Virus record (IMG/VR): IMGVR_UViG_3300028610_003703
Span: 1-48,024 of that record
Source: a virus
Direction: 5' to 3' (one strand)
Length of the DNA stretch: 48,024 nucleotides
Both the position numbers and the translations under genes were made by a program. This document shows, in pieces, positions 1 through 8,549 of this stretch; position 1 is the first letter of the stretch; every line of letters starts with the position of its first letter. Below the pieces are notes generated by a model that had not been told where the DNA came from, did no database searches, and saw only the letters and a program-made list of their open reading frames with translations.

Positions 1-71
1 TCTATACCCTTATACTCATCTAGGTATTCAATCGCTTCTTCTTCTACTTCTTCCTTAGTCTGATTCAGCAC
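1..71 (-). CDS. Possible partial gene running off the left edge
   Basis: Reading leftward, a frame from a GTG at 71 stays open to the window edge and encodes about 23 residues rich in glutamate. It overlaps the last codons of the neighbouring leftward gene in another frame, as is usual for this tightly packed phage. There is no clear ribosome site and too little sequence to judge homology. The real start may lie at another codon. Confidence 0.25.
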   Translation of the reverse strand, partial: MLNQTKEEVEEEAIEYLDEYKGI

Positions 72-309
72 TATAGGTTTGCATAATTTTACTAAAGGTC
101 TCAAGTTTAATGATCCTAAGCCCCCTGTCATCAACAAGAAAACCCCCCACTTTCTGCAGACAAACCTCAACATATTCAAGGGCCGATTCTAAAGAATCAA
201 AAGTTTCTTTGGGAAATAAACCCCGAGAAGCAATATGACGCCAGGCAAGAGCATAGTCCCTACCATTTTCTGTAAAATAGATATGATATTCGATTGATTT
301 GACAGACAT
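55..309 (-). CDS. Hypothetical phage protein, 84 aa
   Basis: I do not recognise this small soluble protein. I placed the start at 309 (MSVKSIEY) because AAAGGA precedes it at good spacing; a longer version from 339 would begin inside a perfect hairpin (326-356). It has no membrane segment or cysteine motif. It is the downstream member of a leftward group with the DUF932-like gene at 387-1376, separated from it by that hairpin. Confidence 0.6.
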   Translation of the reverse strand: MSVKSIEYHIYFTENGRDYALAWRHIASRGLFPKETFDSLESALEYVEVCLQKVGGFLVDDRGLRIIKLETFSKIMQTYSAESD

Positions 310-325
310 TTTAGATCCTTTGCGG

Positions 326-356
326 ATACCTGACCTCAAGTATCAAGGTCAGGTAT
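326..356. promoter_or_regulatory. Perfect 11-bp hairpin between two leftward genes
   Basis: ATACCTGACCT (326-336) and AGGTCAGGTAT (346-356) are exact reverse complements around a 9-nt loop. The T run lies on the plus-strand side (356-360), so as an intrinsic terminator it would stop rightward transcription, although the flanking genes run leftward. In the leftward transcript it sits just before the ribosome site of the 55-309 gene. It could be an RNA processing or attenuation structure, or a protein-binding palindrome. Confidence 0.5.
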
Positions 357-386
357 TTTTATAGGGGGAGAGATAAGATTCTAGAT

Positions 387-1376
387 TTAGTTCAATTCAG
401 TCATCAGATCGAAGGTACCCATCATCTGCATAGTAGCAGTGAAGAGAGATTCCTGTTTGGAAACGATTCGAGTAACAGCCCGTCGTTCATCTTCGTCCTT
501 AAGATCTTCTTGTGACAAAGGATTGGTGATAGCATTCAGGACATCGAGTCCTCTAATCCTGCGATTTAAACCATCCGCCATCATTTGCATTTGAATAGCA
601 TACTCCCGCAAATACCAATTGGGAAGCCGATTAAAGGTTGCTGCTGTTTTGGCAAGGAAACCTGGAATTCTAATCAACCCAGGTCCATCAGCATCATCGG
701 GTGTCAAAAAATTTCGATTGATGAAGGTGTGAAGTCTTCCCGCAGCCTCTGGGGAACCAAAATCAGGACCCATAATCCTTGTGTCGTTTTCAGTGAAACC
801 CTGCCAACCATTTACTGAATTGATGACGGAGTTATCATTGAAAGATTTGTGTCCAATCCGAAGACGACCAAAATCCATTACCTTGGCAGTGAGGCCATTA
901 TCACAAATGCTTCGATGAAGTGCATGTGAATAAACCAAGGATTGACGTGGACTAATACCCCCGTCTACAATAAGAGATTCACTCAGATAACGAACTCCGT
1001 CATCATCCCGATCGGTTACTTGGCCCCACCAGATATTATGATCCCATTGAATAGGGTCAGGAATACGAGAACTACCCTCCTGAACCAGAATAGCCCGATA
1101 ATCTCGAGATGAACCATAGAATCTCTGAAGTTTCCAACCATTCTCCAGAACAGGGGCCAAGGCCCGGGCTGGATCAACAGGACGGACCAAACGATTGGAT
1201 GTACCGAGTAGTGTAGGAGGTTCTTCTGAACCATCCTCCAGAAAGGAATAGGAATAATGCTCTTCACCCTCATATTCCTCTACGACAATTTCACCCCATG
1301 GTTGAGAATTGCCTTCCCTGTCAACAGTATTTACTCGCTGAGGTTCACCAATTACCTGAACAGTTCGTTTCGACAT
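387..1376 (-). CDS. DUF932-like phage protein, 329 aa
   Basis: The mid-region carries a segment reading RSICDNGLTAKV and then LRIGHK (about residues 155-178). This resembles the conserved (R)xxCxNGL...(R)xxH signature of the DUF932/TIGR03299 phage-plasmid family, whose function is unknown. The N-terminal 60 residues are acidic. The start has an AAGGAG ribosome site at good spacing and lies about 49 nt from the TCTTGCTATA promoter-like motif at 1425-1434. DUF932 genes often sit among early phage or plasmid genes, which fits the leftward orientation opposite the late operon. The assignment rests on motif resemblance only. Confidence 0.55.
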   Translation of the reverse strand: MSKRTVQVIGEPQRVNTVDREGNSQPWGEIVVEEYEGEEHYSYSFLEDGSEEPPTLLGTSNRLVRPVDPARALAPVLENGWKLQRFYGSSRDYRAILVQEGSSRIPDPIQWDHNIWWGQVTDRDDDGVRYLSESLIVDGGISPRQSLVYSHALHRSICDNGLTAKVMDFGRLRIGHKSFNDNSVINSVNGWQGFTENDTRIMGPDFGSPEAAGRLHTFINRNFLTPDDADGPGLIRIPGFLAKTAATFNRLPNWYLREYAIQMQMMADGLNRRIRGLDVLNAITNPLSQEDLKDEDERRAVTRIVSKQESLFTATMQMMGTFDLMTELN

Positions 1377-1424
1377 TCTGTGTCTCCTTGTGTAATTTAT
1401 CAGGATATAGATGATGTTATAATA

Positions 1425-1434
1425 TATAGCAAGA
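1425..1434 (-). promoter_or_regulatory. TCTTGCTATA promoter-like motif upstream of the DUF932-like gene
   Basis: On the minus strand the sequence reads TTTCTTGCTATATATTATAAC. The core TGCTATA resembles an extended -10 element (TGnTATAAT) and is followed by a second TATAAT-like stretch. The identical 10-mer occurs at 1846-1855, 37820-37829 and (plus strand) 37837-37846, each time just upstream of a gene start. Confidence 0.5.
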
Positions 1435-1477
1435 AATTCTGATTTTTATATTAAATGATATCCATGAATACTTTTAC

Positions 1478-1822
1478 TTACTTCCTTGAAACTTTCACAT
1501 GTTTTCCAGGATGTAATAAAATTGCCAAAGCTTTAACTGTCAGAGTATATCGGTAATGAGGAGAATATTTTTTCCAACCTTCCTCATCAACTATAGGACT
1601 TTTACGAATTAAATCTTCAACTATTAGTCTATCTATGTCTATTTCTCCCCTCCAATCTGTAAAATGTAACCAAACATAGAGAGAATGGATATCCTTATCG
1701 ATAAGATCTGTAAAACCTAATAATTCAGAAAAAAGAGATAAAGAAATTTCTAGGTCAGGATGTTCATTGCTATGTTTATGAGCTATTACATCTACTAATT
1801 CATAAAATTTTGAATTTGTCAT
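1478..1822 (-). CDS. Hypothetical phage protein, 114 aa
   Basis: I do not recognise this small soluble protein. The start at 1822 (MTNSKFYE) follows AAAGGAGG at good spacing, which is better than a possible ATG at 1846 that would lie inside the promoter-like motif. The protein is mostly helical with a basic C-terminal tail (KHVKVSRK), so nucleic acid contact is possible but unproven. It is transcribed away from the terminase operon from a divergent promoter region at 1835-1864. Confidence 0.65.
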   Translation of the reverse strand: MTNSKFYELVDVIAHKHSNEHPDLEISLSLFSELLGFTDLIDKDIHSLYVWLHFTDWRGEIDIDRLIVEDLIRKSPIVDEEGWKKYSPHYRYTLTVKALAILLHPGKHVKVSRK

Positions 1823-1834
1823 TTTAAGTCCTCC

Positions 1835-1864
1835 TTTACAAATCATATAGCAAGATACTATAAT
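1835..1864 (+). promoter_or_regulatory. Divergent promoter region driving the terminase operon and the leftward gene
   Basis: On the plus strand, TTTACA (1835-1840) and TATAAT (1859-1864) are separated by 18 bp, a good sigma70-type promoter for the terminase operon; transcription would start near 1871. On the minus strand the 10-mer TCTTGCTATA (1855-1846) gives an extended -10 shape for the 1478-1822 gene. The two signals overlap, so binding at one probably affects the other. Confidence 0.6.
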
Positions 1865-1899
1865 CTGATCAAGGGCCGTTGTTGCTAAGAGAGAATACT

Positions 1900-2565
1900 A
1901 TGGACTATAGAGAATGGTTAAATCAAAATAGAGATGATCTTCCTGATGAAATAGAAAGAAAAGAAGAAGAAACAGATGATCAATTTCTAGGTTTTAATCA
2001 CTATTTGTTATTAGGAAGAAAGAGAACACTCAGACGTGCTTATTATAATTATAGTATAGATAAAGGAAACATAACCAGAGAAGAAACATCCTATAGCTCA
2101 GATCTTAGAGTAGGAAAGAATTTTAAATCATGGTCATCTAGTTACAAATGGATAGAAAGAGCAAGAGCTTTAGATGATTGGATCAGTGCTAAGAATCTTC
2201 ATCAACTTATAGAAAGACAAGATGTTGTTGAATCTAATTCTTGGGCAGACTATCAAATGCTTAGACAAAGAATCATAGATAGTTTAATAGTACAAGAAGA
2301 GGGAACATTAAGTCCCAGAGAATTAAAAGAATTAGGTATGGCATTGAAATATGCTGATGAAATAGGTAGAAAGACTGCAGGACTTCCCAGTACTATTACT
2401 CAATCTGCTGTAGCTAGAGAAAGAGAACTCAATAGTAGAGCACAAGAAGTATCTGTTGATGAACTAGAAGCTATTCATAGCAAGGCTGAAGGAGAATTAA
2501 ATGAATGGAATAAAGAAAGAAGAGATAGATCTAGAGAAAATTCAGATAGAGTGGAAGAAGTGTAA
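1900..2565 (+). CDS. terS: Terminase small subunit (TerS)
   Basis: This protein should recognise the phage DNA and hand it to the large terminase for packaging. It is 221 residues, charged and helical. A segment around residues 80-100 (SSYKWIERARALDDWI) resembles the DNA-binding helical region of phage small terminases, and a coiled region follows. I chose 1900 because transcription from the -10 at 1859-1864 would start near 1871, leaving an ATG at 1879 almost no leader. The gene overlaps the start of the large terminase by 65 bp, so the two are probably translationally coupled. The family call rests mainly on position and helical pattern. Confidence 0.7.
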   Translation: MDYREWLNQNRDDLPDEIERKEEETDDQFLGFNHYLLLGRKRTLRRAYYNYSIDKGNITREETSYSSDLRVGKNFKSWSSSYKWIERARALDDWISAKNLHQLIERQDVVESNSWADYQMLRQRIIDSLIVQEEGTLSPRELKELGMALKYADEIGRKTAGLPSTITQSAVARERELNSRAQEVSVDELEAIHSKAEGELNEWNKERRDRSRENSDRVEEV

Positions 2566-4072
2566 AGAGAGTTGTTTATATTTCATTATTACCTATGTTA
2601 AAATTTATGATTCTGTTGAAGGAGACTGGATAGATTTTGATCTCTGGCCTGCTCAAGAAGAAGCATTGAATGCTGTACTCAATAATCTCTGGATAGTTAT
2701 TCTGAAAGCTAGACAACTAGGTCTGACATGGTTATGTTTAGCTATTGGTTTATGGTTAGCTCTTTTTCATCCTATCTCTATTATTCTTATCTTTTCTAGA
2801 AGAGATGATGAGGCCAAATATCTGATTTCTGATGAACGTCTAAAAGGTATGTACAAAAGACTACCTTCATGGATGCAAGCTAAAGAGATACTTCGAGATA
2901 GTTCTCATGAATTCAAACTTTCTAATGGTTCTGTTTTTTATGCGTTTCCTACAACGGCTGGAGATAGTTATACAGCATCTTTAGTAATTGTAGATGAAGC
3001 AGATCTTATTCCGGATCTTGGTAGTCTCATGAGGGCAGTTAAACCTACGATTGATGCTGGAAATAGAATTGTTCTTGTATCTAGAGCAGATAAAGATAAT
3101 CCTCAATCTGTTTTTAAAAACATTTATCGTAATGCTAGATTGAAAAAGAATAATTGGTCTCCAGTTTTTCTTCCCTGGTATGTTCGTTTAGATCGGGATC
3201 AACAATGGTATGAAGATCAAAAGATAGATATTTTAACAAGAACAGGTTATATAGACGATCTCCATGAGCAATACCCTAAAACGGAAGCTGAAGCATTAGC
3301 TGGAAGTGTTAGAAATAAAAGAATTCCCCCTCTGTGGCTTGAAGCTTGTTATGAGCCTCAAGATCGTATTCCTTTAACTTTTATTTCAGAGGCTCCTGCT
3401 ATACCTGATCTTTCTATCTTCAAGGTTCCAGAACCAGAATTAAATTATGTAGTAGGGGGAGATCCAGCGGAAGGTAACCCCAACAGTAATGATTCATGCG
3501 CCATTGTTCTTTGCAAAGAAACAGGAGAACAAGTAGCTATTTTTGCAGGTCAACATGAACCCAACATCTTTGCTGATTACATGGACCAATTGGCTCTCTT
3601 CTTCAACAAAGCACCTATTCTGGTAGAGAGAAATCATCATGGCCATACTGTTATTTCATGGTTTGAAAATAATGGCCAATCAGATTTAACTGAAGGTCCA
3701 GATAAAAAATTGGGCTGGTTAAGTACTCGACCCGGTAAAGTCTCTTTGTATGATGATACAGCTGAAGCAGCTAAAAATCAGTGGATGATTATCCATGATG
3801 AAGACACATTCACTCAGCTTAGAAATATAGAGGGAAATACTCTTAAGGCACCTAAACACGATCTTGATGACAAGGCCGATGCCTTTGCTTTAGCAATGAA
3901 AGCTATTCTCATTTCTGGGAGTTTTACGGAAATGCGTCAAGGGCATGTTGCTTGGAACTATCGAGAAATCAATCAGAGTGCACGTGCACTTGGCAGAAAA
4001 GAAAAAGATACGATACATAGGATTGCAACTAAGGCTCCTAGTCGAAGAAGAAGATACAGGAGAATGACATGA
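2501..4072 (+). CDS. terL: Terminase large subunit (TerL)
   Basis: This is the ATP-driven motor and nuclease that fills the prohead with DNA. The ATPase half shows a Walker-A-like KARQLGLTW at residues 69-77 and a Walker B LVIVDEAD at 161-168 (D165, E166). The nuclease half shows an RNase H-like acidic set: D321 in VVGGDPAEG, E376 in ILVERN, and D457/D460 in DLDDKADA. The length of 523 aa is normal for the family. The start at 2501 has a strong AAGGAG ribosome site inside the TerS gene. The stop overlaps the portal start by ATGA, so TerS, TerL and portal form one translated unit. Confidence 0.93.
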   Translation: MNGIKKEEIDLEKIQIEWKKCKESCLYFIITYVKIYDSVEGDWIDFDLWPAQEEALNAVLNNLWIVILKARQLGLTWLCLAIGLWLALFHPISIILIFSRRDDEAKYLISDERLKGMYKRLPSWMQAKEILRDSSHEFKLSNGSVFYAFPTTAGDSYTASLVIVDEADLIPDLGSLMRAVKPTIDAGNRIVLVSRADKDNPQSVFKNIYRNARLKKNNWSPVFLPWYVRLDRDQQWYEDQKIDILTRTGYIDDLHEQYPKTEAEALAGSVRNKRIPPLWLEACYEPQDRIPLTFISEAPAIPDLSIFKVPEPELNYVVGGDPAEGNPNSNDSCAIVLCKETGEQVAIFAGQHEPNIFADYMDQLALFFNKAPILVERNHHGHTVISWFENNGQSDLTEGPDKKLGWLSTRPGKVSLYDDTAEAAKNQWMIIHDEDTFTQLRNIEGNTLKAPKHDLDDKADAFALAMKAILISGSFTEMRQGHVAWNYREINQSARALGRKEKDTIHRIATKAPSRRRRYRRMT

Positions 4073-5556
4073 TAAAATTTATTCGTGAGTTGATTGGTCA
4101 AGGTCAACGAATTGTTAGAAAATTCGAGGTAAGGTTTAGACTCTCTAGCCGGCAAAGTGTTTCCCAGGATATTGGAAATGTTGCCTATGACTATTGGGAC
4201 CGAGCTTATCATGCAAAGGTAGAAGGTCTTGAACTTTCAGGATTGTTGATCAAACCTTTGGTCAATAAAATTGCTGCATGGGCTCTGGGAACTCCTCCTC
4301 GTGTTGAATTGGGTAACCGAGAAAAGAATAAGTTTGTGGCTAGATGGTTAGAGACTAACCTGAATCAATTGATAAAAGGTTATAAATCTAGTCTAAAACT
4401 TGGAGATGGTTACATCTTCATTAACCCAGATCTTACCTTATCCGTTATTTCGCCTCAGAATGTTTTTCCAATTGTTGATCCTAACGATTTTTCATCCATC
4501 ATTGGTTGGACGATTGTTAGAGAATTCAAGAATCCCATAGATCTTAATAGCGTTCAAATGATCAAGGAAGTTCTTACACATGAAAAAGGAAGATACTTCA
4601 GAGTAAGAACAATTACAGATGAAAGGGATAATGAACTCAGTCGAGAAGTCTTTTCTCTTCCTCTTCGCCAAATTCCCCTATTTCATATCTCAAATAATCC
4701 CTCCGAGAATGAGAGATTTGGTAGACCAGAAGCAGAAATGCTAGTTGAATTGCTTCATCGTTATGGTGAAGCTATTGATGCAGCTTTAGATGGAAATCTT
4801 CGTCAAGGCCGTCCAACTCCCGTCTTTTCTGGATTAGGTTCATCTAAAGAATTAGATGCTTTCTGGACACGTCATAGTACTCGTGTCAATCGAGAACTCG
4901 ATGATGGTACAACTGAAACATATGATGTCATTGATTTTGATGCTGACAGGGCAGTGACATTGGGAGGTGATGCAAAATTTAGCTGGGCTTCTCCCGGAAG
5001 TGCCAGTAGTGATACTGAAACCCTTTTGGGTATTCTCTTTTATTTATATGTTCAACACTCAGAAATGCCAGAGTGGGTCTTGGGAAATGCTATCACGGGT
5101 TCTAGAGCATCTGCTGAGGTTCAGGTTGATCCCCTTGTTCGATTCATTACGATGAAGAGATTGGACATTGAGATGTGGTTCAAACCTCTTATTTCAACAC
5201 TCATCGAAATGAAGAGTTTATCTGAATTGAAATTTCAATCTTCTACTAAAGAAGAAGAGAAGATGGATATCATTTGGCCCATATTGACACGGAAAGATGG
5301 CCAACTCACACTTCAAGCTGTTCAATGGAGTTATGCCCAAAGACTCATCGATAGAGAAACAGCCATCAGTCATTTACCATTAGATATCACTGACCCAGAA
5401 GAAGTTCTCGATCAAGCTCTTGACGAAGAAAGACCAGAACTTGCTATACAAAATGATGCTTCACAAGATAAGTCTGGTAAGATAGATAAAGACGATACTT
5501 CTAATAATAAAAATGGAAACAAGAATGGTCCAATCAAACAAAAGACTCGAAGTTGA
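4069..5556 (+). CDS. Portal protein
   Basis: The portal forms the ring at the unique capsid vertex through which DNA enters and to which the tail attaches. At 495 aa, directly after TerL with an ATGA overlap, it fits the SPP1/HK97-type portal size. Family-like features include the N-terminal helical region ending in KIAAWALGTPP, the SPQNVFPIVDP segment and a central helical stem domain (about residues 215-360). The C-terminus is low-complexity, rich in N, K and D, and overlaps the start of the following glycosyltransferase. Confidence 0.88.
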   Translation: MIKFIRELIGQGQRIVRKFEVRFRLSSRQSVSQDIGNVAYDYWDRAYHAKVEGLELSGLLIKPLVNKIAAWALGTPPRVELGNREKNKFVARWLETNLNQLIKGYKSSLKLGDGYIFINPDLTLSVISPQNVFPIVDPNDFSSIIGWTIVREFKNPIDLNSVQMIKEVLTHEKGRYFRVRTITDERDNELSREVFSLPLRQIPLFHISNNPSENERFGRPEAEMLVELLHRYGEAIDAALDGNLRQGRPTPVFSGLGSSKELDAFWTRHSTRVNRELDDGTTETYDVIDFDADRAVTLGGDAKFSWASPGSASSDTETLLGILFYLYVQHSEMPEWVLGNAITGSRASAEVQVDPLVRFITMKRLDIEMWFKPLISTLIEMKSLSELKFQSSTKEEEKMDIIWPILTRKDGQLTLQAVQWSYAQRLIDRETAISHLPLDITDPEEVLDQALDEERPELAIQNDASQDKSGKIDKDDTSNNKNGNKNGPIKQKTRS

Positions 5557-6757
5557 GAAGATTTTGATTTATGCACCAGTAGTAGGCAGAGGAGGTTGTA
5601 CTTTAGTTTCTAAGAAATTAGCTCGAGCATGGTTAGATCTTGGAAAATCAGTAACTTTTCTGGGTTCTGCTTCGAATGAAATAGGACAAAAGATAGAATG
5701 GGATCCACGAGTAAAGATTCTTCAACTAGACCCAGAACCCCACCCCACGGGAGATCGATTATTTTCCTGGTTAAAAACCCATACTCAAATTCATTATGAA
5801 CATCTAGAGAAAATAGCCCCTGGTTATGATGCTATTTGGTTGCCCATGCCCTGGCATACCATGAGATATATACAGGAATGGGATATTAAAATACCAGTAA
5901 TAGCATTTCTTCCTGATTTTGCCTATGATTATCTTTCCAATTTAATTTCGCAGAAAGATGTTTATGGTGCAAGAAGGGAAGCATTTAATTTTTCTCGTTG
6001 GTGTCATAAAATAGTTCTGTCATCAGATTTTCAAAGAGACTGGGCTATTCAAAAGTATGGGATGAAAAATACTGTACTCATTCGTAAACCTGGTTTTGTA
6101 CCTGATAATTTTAAATCGGATGAACTCGAAGAAAGTAAATTCAGGGAACGATATAATCTTAACGAAGATTATATTTTAGCAATGCATGTTTATGGGCATA
6201 AGGATCCTTTCACTCTTTTGAAGGGATATTCCATGGCTAAAATCATTTTCCCCCAACTTCCAAAACTCGTATTAGCTGGACTTCATTCTGAGTCTTTTTC
6301 TCCCAATTATCCAACTCGAGATGTTGCAGCAAGACAAGTACAAAGCCTTATTGTTTCTGCAGATTTAAATTGGGAAGAACATATGCTGTTTTTAGGTTTT
6401 ATTCCAGAAGAGTTGTTGGGGGGTATGTATCATGGAGCCAAATTTGTAATAGCTCCATCTAAAAGTGAAGGAGGGGTCTCAGGTACTATTTGTGAAGCTG
6501 CAGAGTCTAAAACCCCCGTAATTTATTCTAATATACCTGCACATGTTGAAGTTCTTGGGGAAAGCATAGATTCACCTGGTTATCATTTTCAAGTTGGTAA
6601 TCCCGGAGACTTGTCCCTAGCTATTTGTAAAGCTTATATCAATGAGAAACATTTCAAAAAGACAGCAACTAGATTAAAGGAGTTACTTACTGGTGATTGG
6701 TTAGACATTGCCCAACAGTACCTTGATCTCTATCAGTCTAAAGGAGGACAATCATGA
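5513..6757 (+). CDS. Glycosyltransferase, GT4-like (GT-B fold)
   Basis: This 414-residue enzyme probably transfers a nucleotide-activated sugar to a glycan or protein. The N-terminus has the GT-B pattern KILIYAPVVGRGGCTLVSKKLA (about 16-37), shown here only as a landmark. The C-terminal domain carries LGFIPEELLGGMYHGAKF followed by an acidic donor-site motif with E319 and E328 inside APSKSEGGVSGTICEAAE. The glutamates are eight residues apart instead of the usual seven. The gene overlaps the portal end by 44 bp and ends in an ATGA overlap with the acyltransferase. An ATG at 5525 is an equally good start. It is the first gene of a sugar cassette inside the head module. Confidence 0.85.
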   Translation: METRMVQSNKRLEVEKILIYAPVVGRGGCTLVSKKLARAWLDLGKSVTFLGSASNEIGQKIEWDPRVKILQLDPEPHPTGDRLFSWLKTHTQIHYEHLEKIAPGYDAIWLPMPWHTMRYIQEWDIKIPVIAFLPDFAYDYLSNLISQKDVYGARREAFNFSRWCHKIVLSSDFQRDWAIQKYGMKNTVLIRKPGFVPDNFKSDELEESKFRERYNLNEDYILAMHVYGHKDPFTLLKGYSMAKIIFPQLPKLVLAGLHSESFSPNYPTRDVAARQVQSLIVSADLNWEEHMLFLGFIPEELLGGMYHGAKFVIAPSKSEGGVSGTICEAAESKTPVIYSNIPAHVEVLGESIDSPGYHFQVGNPGDLSLAICKAYINEKHFKKTATRLKELLTGDWLDIAQQYLDLYQSKGGQS

Positions 6758-7401
6758 GATCTATAAGAAACAGCTCCATTTCCGTGGCGATATTTGGTGC
6801 GGGTTCAATGGCCCAAGAACTGATTGGATACATGAGAAGTTATACTGAAGCTGGATTCACTCCCATGGGATGTATTACAGAAAGTCATAAAGATAAAGGA
6901 AAGCGAGTCCTTGATGTACAAGTTGTAGGAAACGATGGAGATTTTAGAAGAGTTGGAGTTGTAGGCGTAATTGCTGTAGGAAATCCTACTCTACGAGAAA
7001 AAATCTATAGTGCAAATCCCAATATGATCTGGGCACACGATTTTTCCTTTACAAATTATTCGGGATTTGATACAATACTGGGTGAAGGGTCTGTAGTTGC
7101 TCCAAATACTGTTCTCACAGTAAAAGTAAAAATAGGGATTCACTGTTACCTTCACATTGGTAGTATCATTAATCACAATGTTGAGATTGGTAATTTTTCT
7201 GTCGTGAGTCCAGGTGCTGTTTTATTGGGTGGCGTAAAGATCGGTGAAAGAGTTCTCATCGGTGCTAATGCAACTATTTTACCAGATCTTTTTGTAGGAG
7301 ATGGAGCCATCATTGGAGCTGGTGCTGTCGTAACAAAAAATATCCTTGCTGGCTCTATTGTTATTGGTAATCCTGCAGACGACATCCAGAAGACGGAATA
7401 A
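6754..7401 (+). CDS. PglD/NeuD-family sugar O- or N-acyltransferase
   Basis: Enzymes of this family acetylate amino sugars such as UDP-4-amino sugars, using acetyl-CoA. Residues 9-25 form a Rossmann start (SVAIFGAGSMAQEL), and residues 105-205 form a left-handed beta-helix of hexapeptide repeats (for example VVAPNTVL, VVSPGAVLLGG, IIGAGAVVTKN). H141 in INHNVEIG is placed like the catalytic histidine of PglD (H125). The length of 215 aa is typical. The gene sits between a glycosyltransferase and an aminotransferase that would supply the amino sugar, the same logic as PglE-PglD in bacillosamine synthesis. The sugar itself cannot be named. Confidence 0.88.
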   Translation: MRSIRNSSISVAIFGAGSMAQELIGYMRSYTEAGFTPMGCITESHKDKGKRVLDVQVVGNDGDFRRVGVVGVIAVGNPTLREKIYSANPNMIWAHDFSFTNYSGFDTILGEGSVVAPNTVLTVKVKIGIHCYLHIGSIINHNVEIGNFSVVSPGAVLLGGVKIGERVLIGANATILPDLFVGDGAIIGAGAVVTKNILAGSIVIGNPADDIQKTE

Positions 7402-7403
7402 TC

Positions 7404-8549
7404 ATGAAAATCCCTCTGGCGGATGTTTCTACAACAGAAAGTGAAATAAGCCAAGTTAGAGATGCATTGAATCGAGGCATGATTTCTGGAACAGGTCCTC
7501 ACGTCAAATTATTTGAAGACTTGCTTTCACAAACTGTGGGAAGAAAATATGCCCTAGCAACTAATAGTGGAACAATGGCCCTAGTGGTACTCCTTCAGGC
7601 TTTAGGTATTGGGTCTGGAGATAAAGTGCTAGTGTCCTCCTTTACATTTGTGGCTCCTGCAGCGGCTTGCCGATTAGTGGGAGCCACACCTGTATTGGTG
7701 GATATCGATAAAGAAAGCTGGACGATAGACCCGAAGAAAGCTGAGGAAGTAATCCATCGGTTAGATGGAAAAGTTAAAGCCATTATCTCAGTGGATTTTT
7801 CGGGTCATCCAGCTAATTATGATGCCTTATACAATTTATGTCAGAAGTTCGGGTTATTGTTAGTAGAAGATGCAGCTCAGGCTCATGGATCTAAATTTCG
7901 TAGTAAAGGCAAAGAACTTCTTCAGACAAGCTGTGGGAGTTTTGGACATGGCTCAATCTTTAGTTTCTTTGCCAATAAAACTATTACATGTGGAGAAGGC
8001 GGAGCTATTCTTGTAGATGATGAAGCTCTGGCCAATGAGTGTCGATTAATAATGAATCATGGCATGGACGCCAGAATGCCTTATCACCATACACGCATTG
8101 GAAGGAATGGTAGATTAGGTAATCTTCAGGCAGCTTTTGGTTGTGGTCAGATGTTTCGATGGGCTGAACTAATCACGGGAAAAGTCAATACCATCGCCCA
8201 TTACATCAATAAGCTTTCTGGATTACCAGGTCTTCTCCCCCGTACAACTAGTACGAGTTACGATATCGATATGGTGCCTTGGTTAATGACATTATTCGTA
8301 GATGCTGAAACAGCAGGTATGTCAGCACGACAACTTACATGGAGATTACAAGAAAGAGGAATTGATAGCAGAATGACATTTTCTCCTCTTCATCATCCTC
8401 CTCAGAATCACTTTTACGGGGGTGGCAATTTACATGTTGCAGAACACATCAGTGAAAATACTCTCTGGCTTCCTACCCATCAATTAATGTCAGAAGAAAT
8501 TATCGACCATGTTTGTCAACAAATCCGGGAGATACTCATAAATGGATAA
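7404..8549 (+). CDS. DegT/DnrJ/EryC1/StrS-family sugar aminotransferase
   Basis: This PLP enzyme would convert a nucleotide-linked keto sugar to an amino sugar with glutamate as amino donor. Typical motifs are ATNSGTMAL (51-60), SSFTFVAPAAA (78-88), VEDAAQAHG with D156 (PLP ring contact), and SFFANKTITCGEGG with catalytic K192. At 381 aa it is complete. It lies 2 nt after the acyltransferase and overlaps the protease/scaffold gene by 8 bp, so it is embedded in the late transcript. No sugar dehydratase to make the keto sugar is visible in the window, so the host may supply that substrate. Confidence 0.93.
   Translation: MKIPLADVSTTESEISQVRDALNRGMISGTGPHVKLFEDLLSQTVGRKYALATNSGTMALVVLLQALGIGSGDKVLVSSFTFVAPAAACRLVGATPVLVDIDKESWTIDPKKAEEVIHRLDGKVKAIISVDFSGHPANYDALYNLCQKFGLLLVEDAAQAHGSKFRSKGKELLQTSCGSFGHGSIFSFFANKTITCGEGGAILVDDEALANECRLIMNHGMDARMPYHHTRIGRNGRLGNLQAAFGCGQMFRWAELITGKVNTIAHYINKLSGLPGLLPRTTSTSYDIDMVPWLMTLFVDAETAGMSARQLTWRLQERGIDSRMTFSPLHHPPQNHFYGGGNLHVAEHISENTLWLPTHQLMSEEIIDHVCQQIREILING

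Noticed and set aside
585-818. Rightward frame inside the DUF932-like gene
   Set aside because: It lies wholly opposite a well-supported leftward gene, has no ribosome site and no protein-like pattern.
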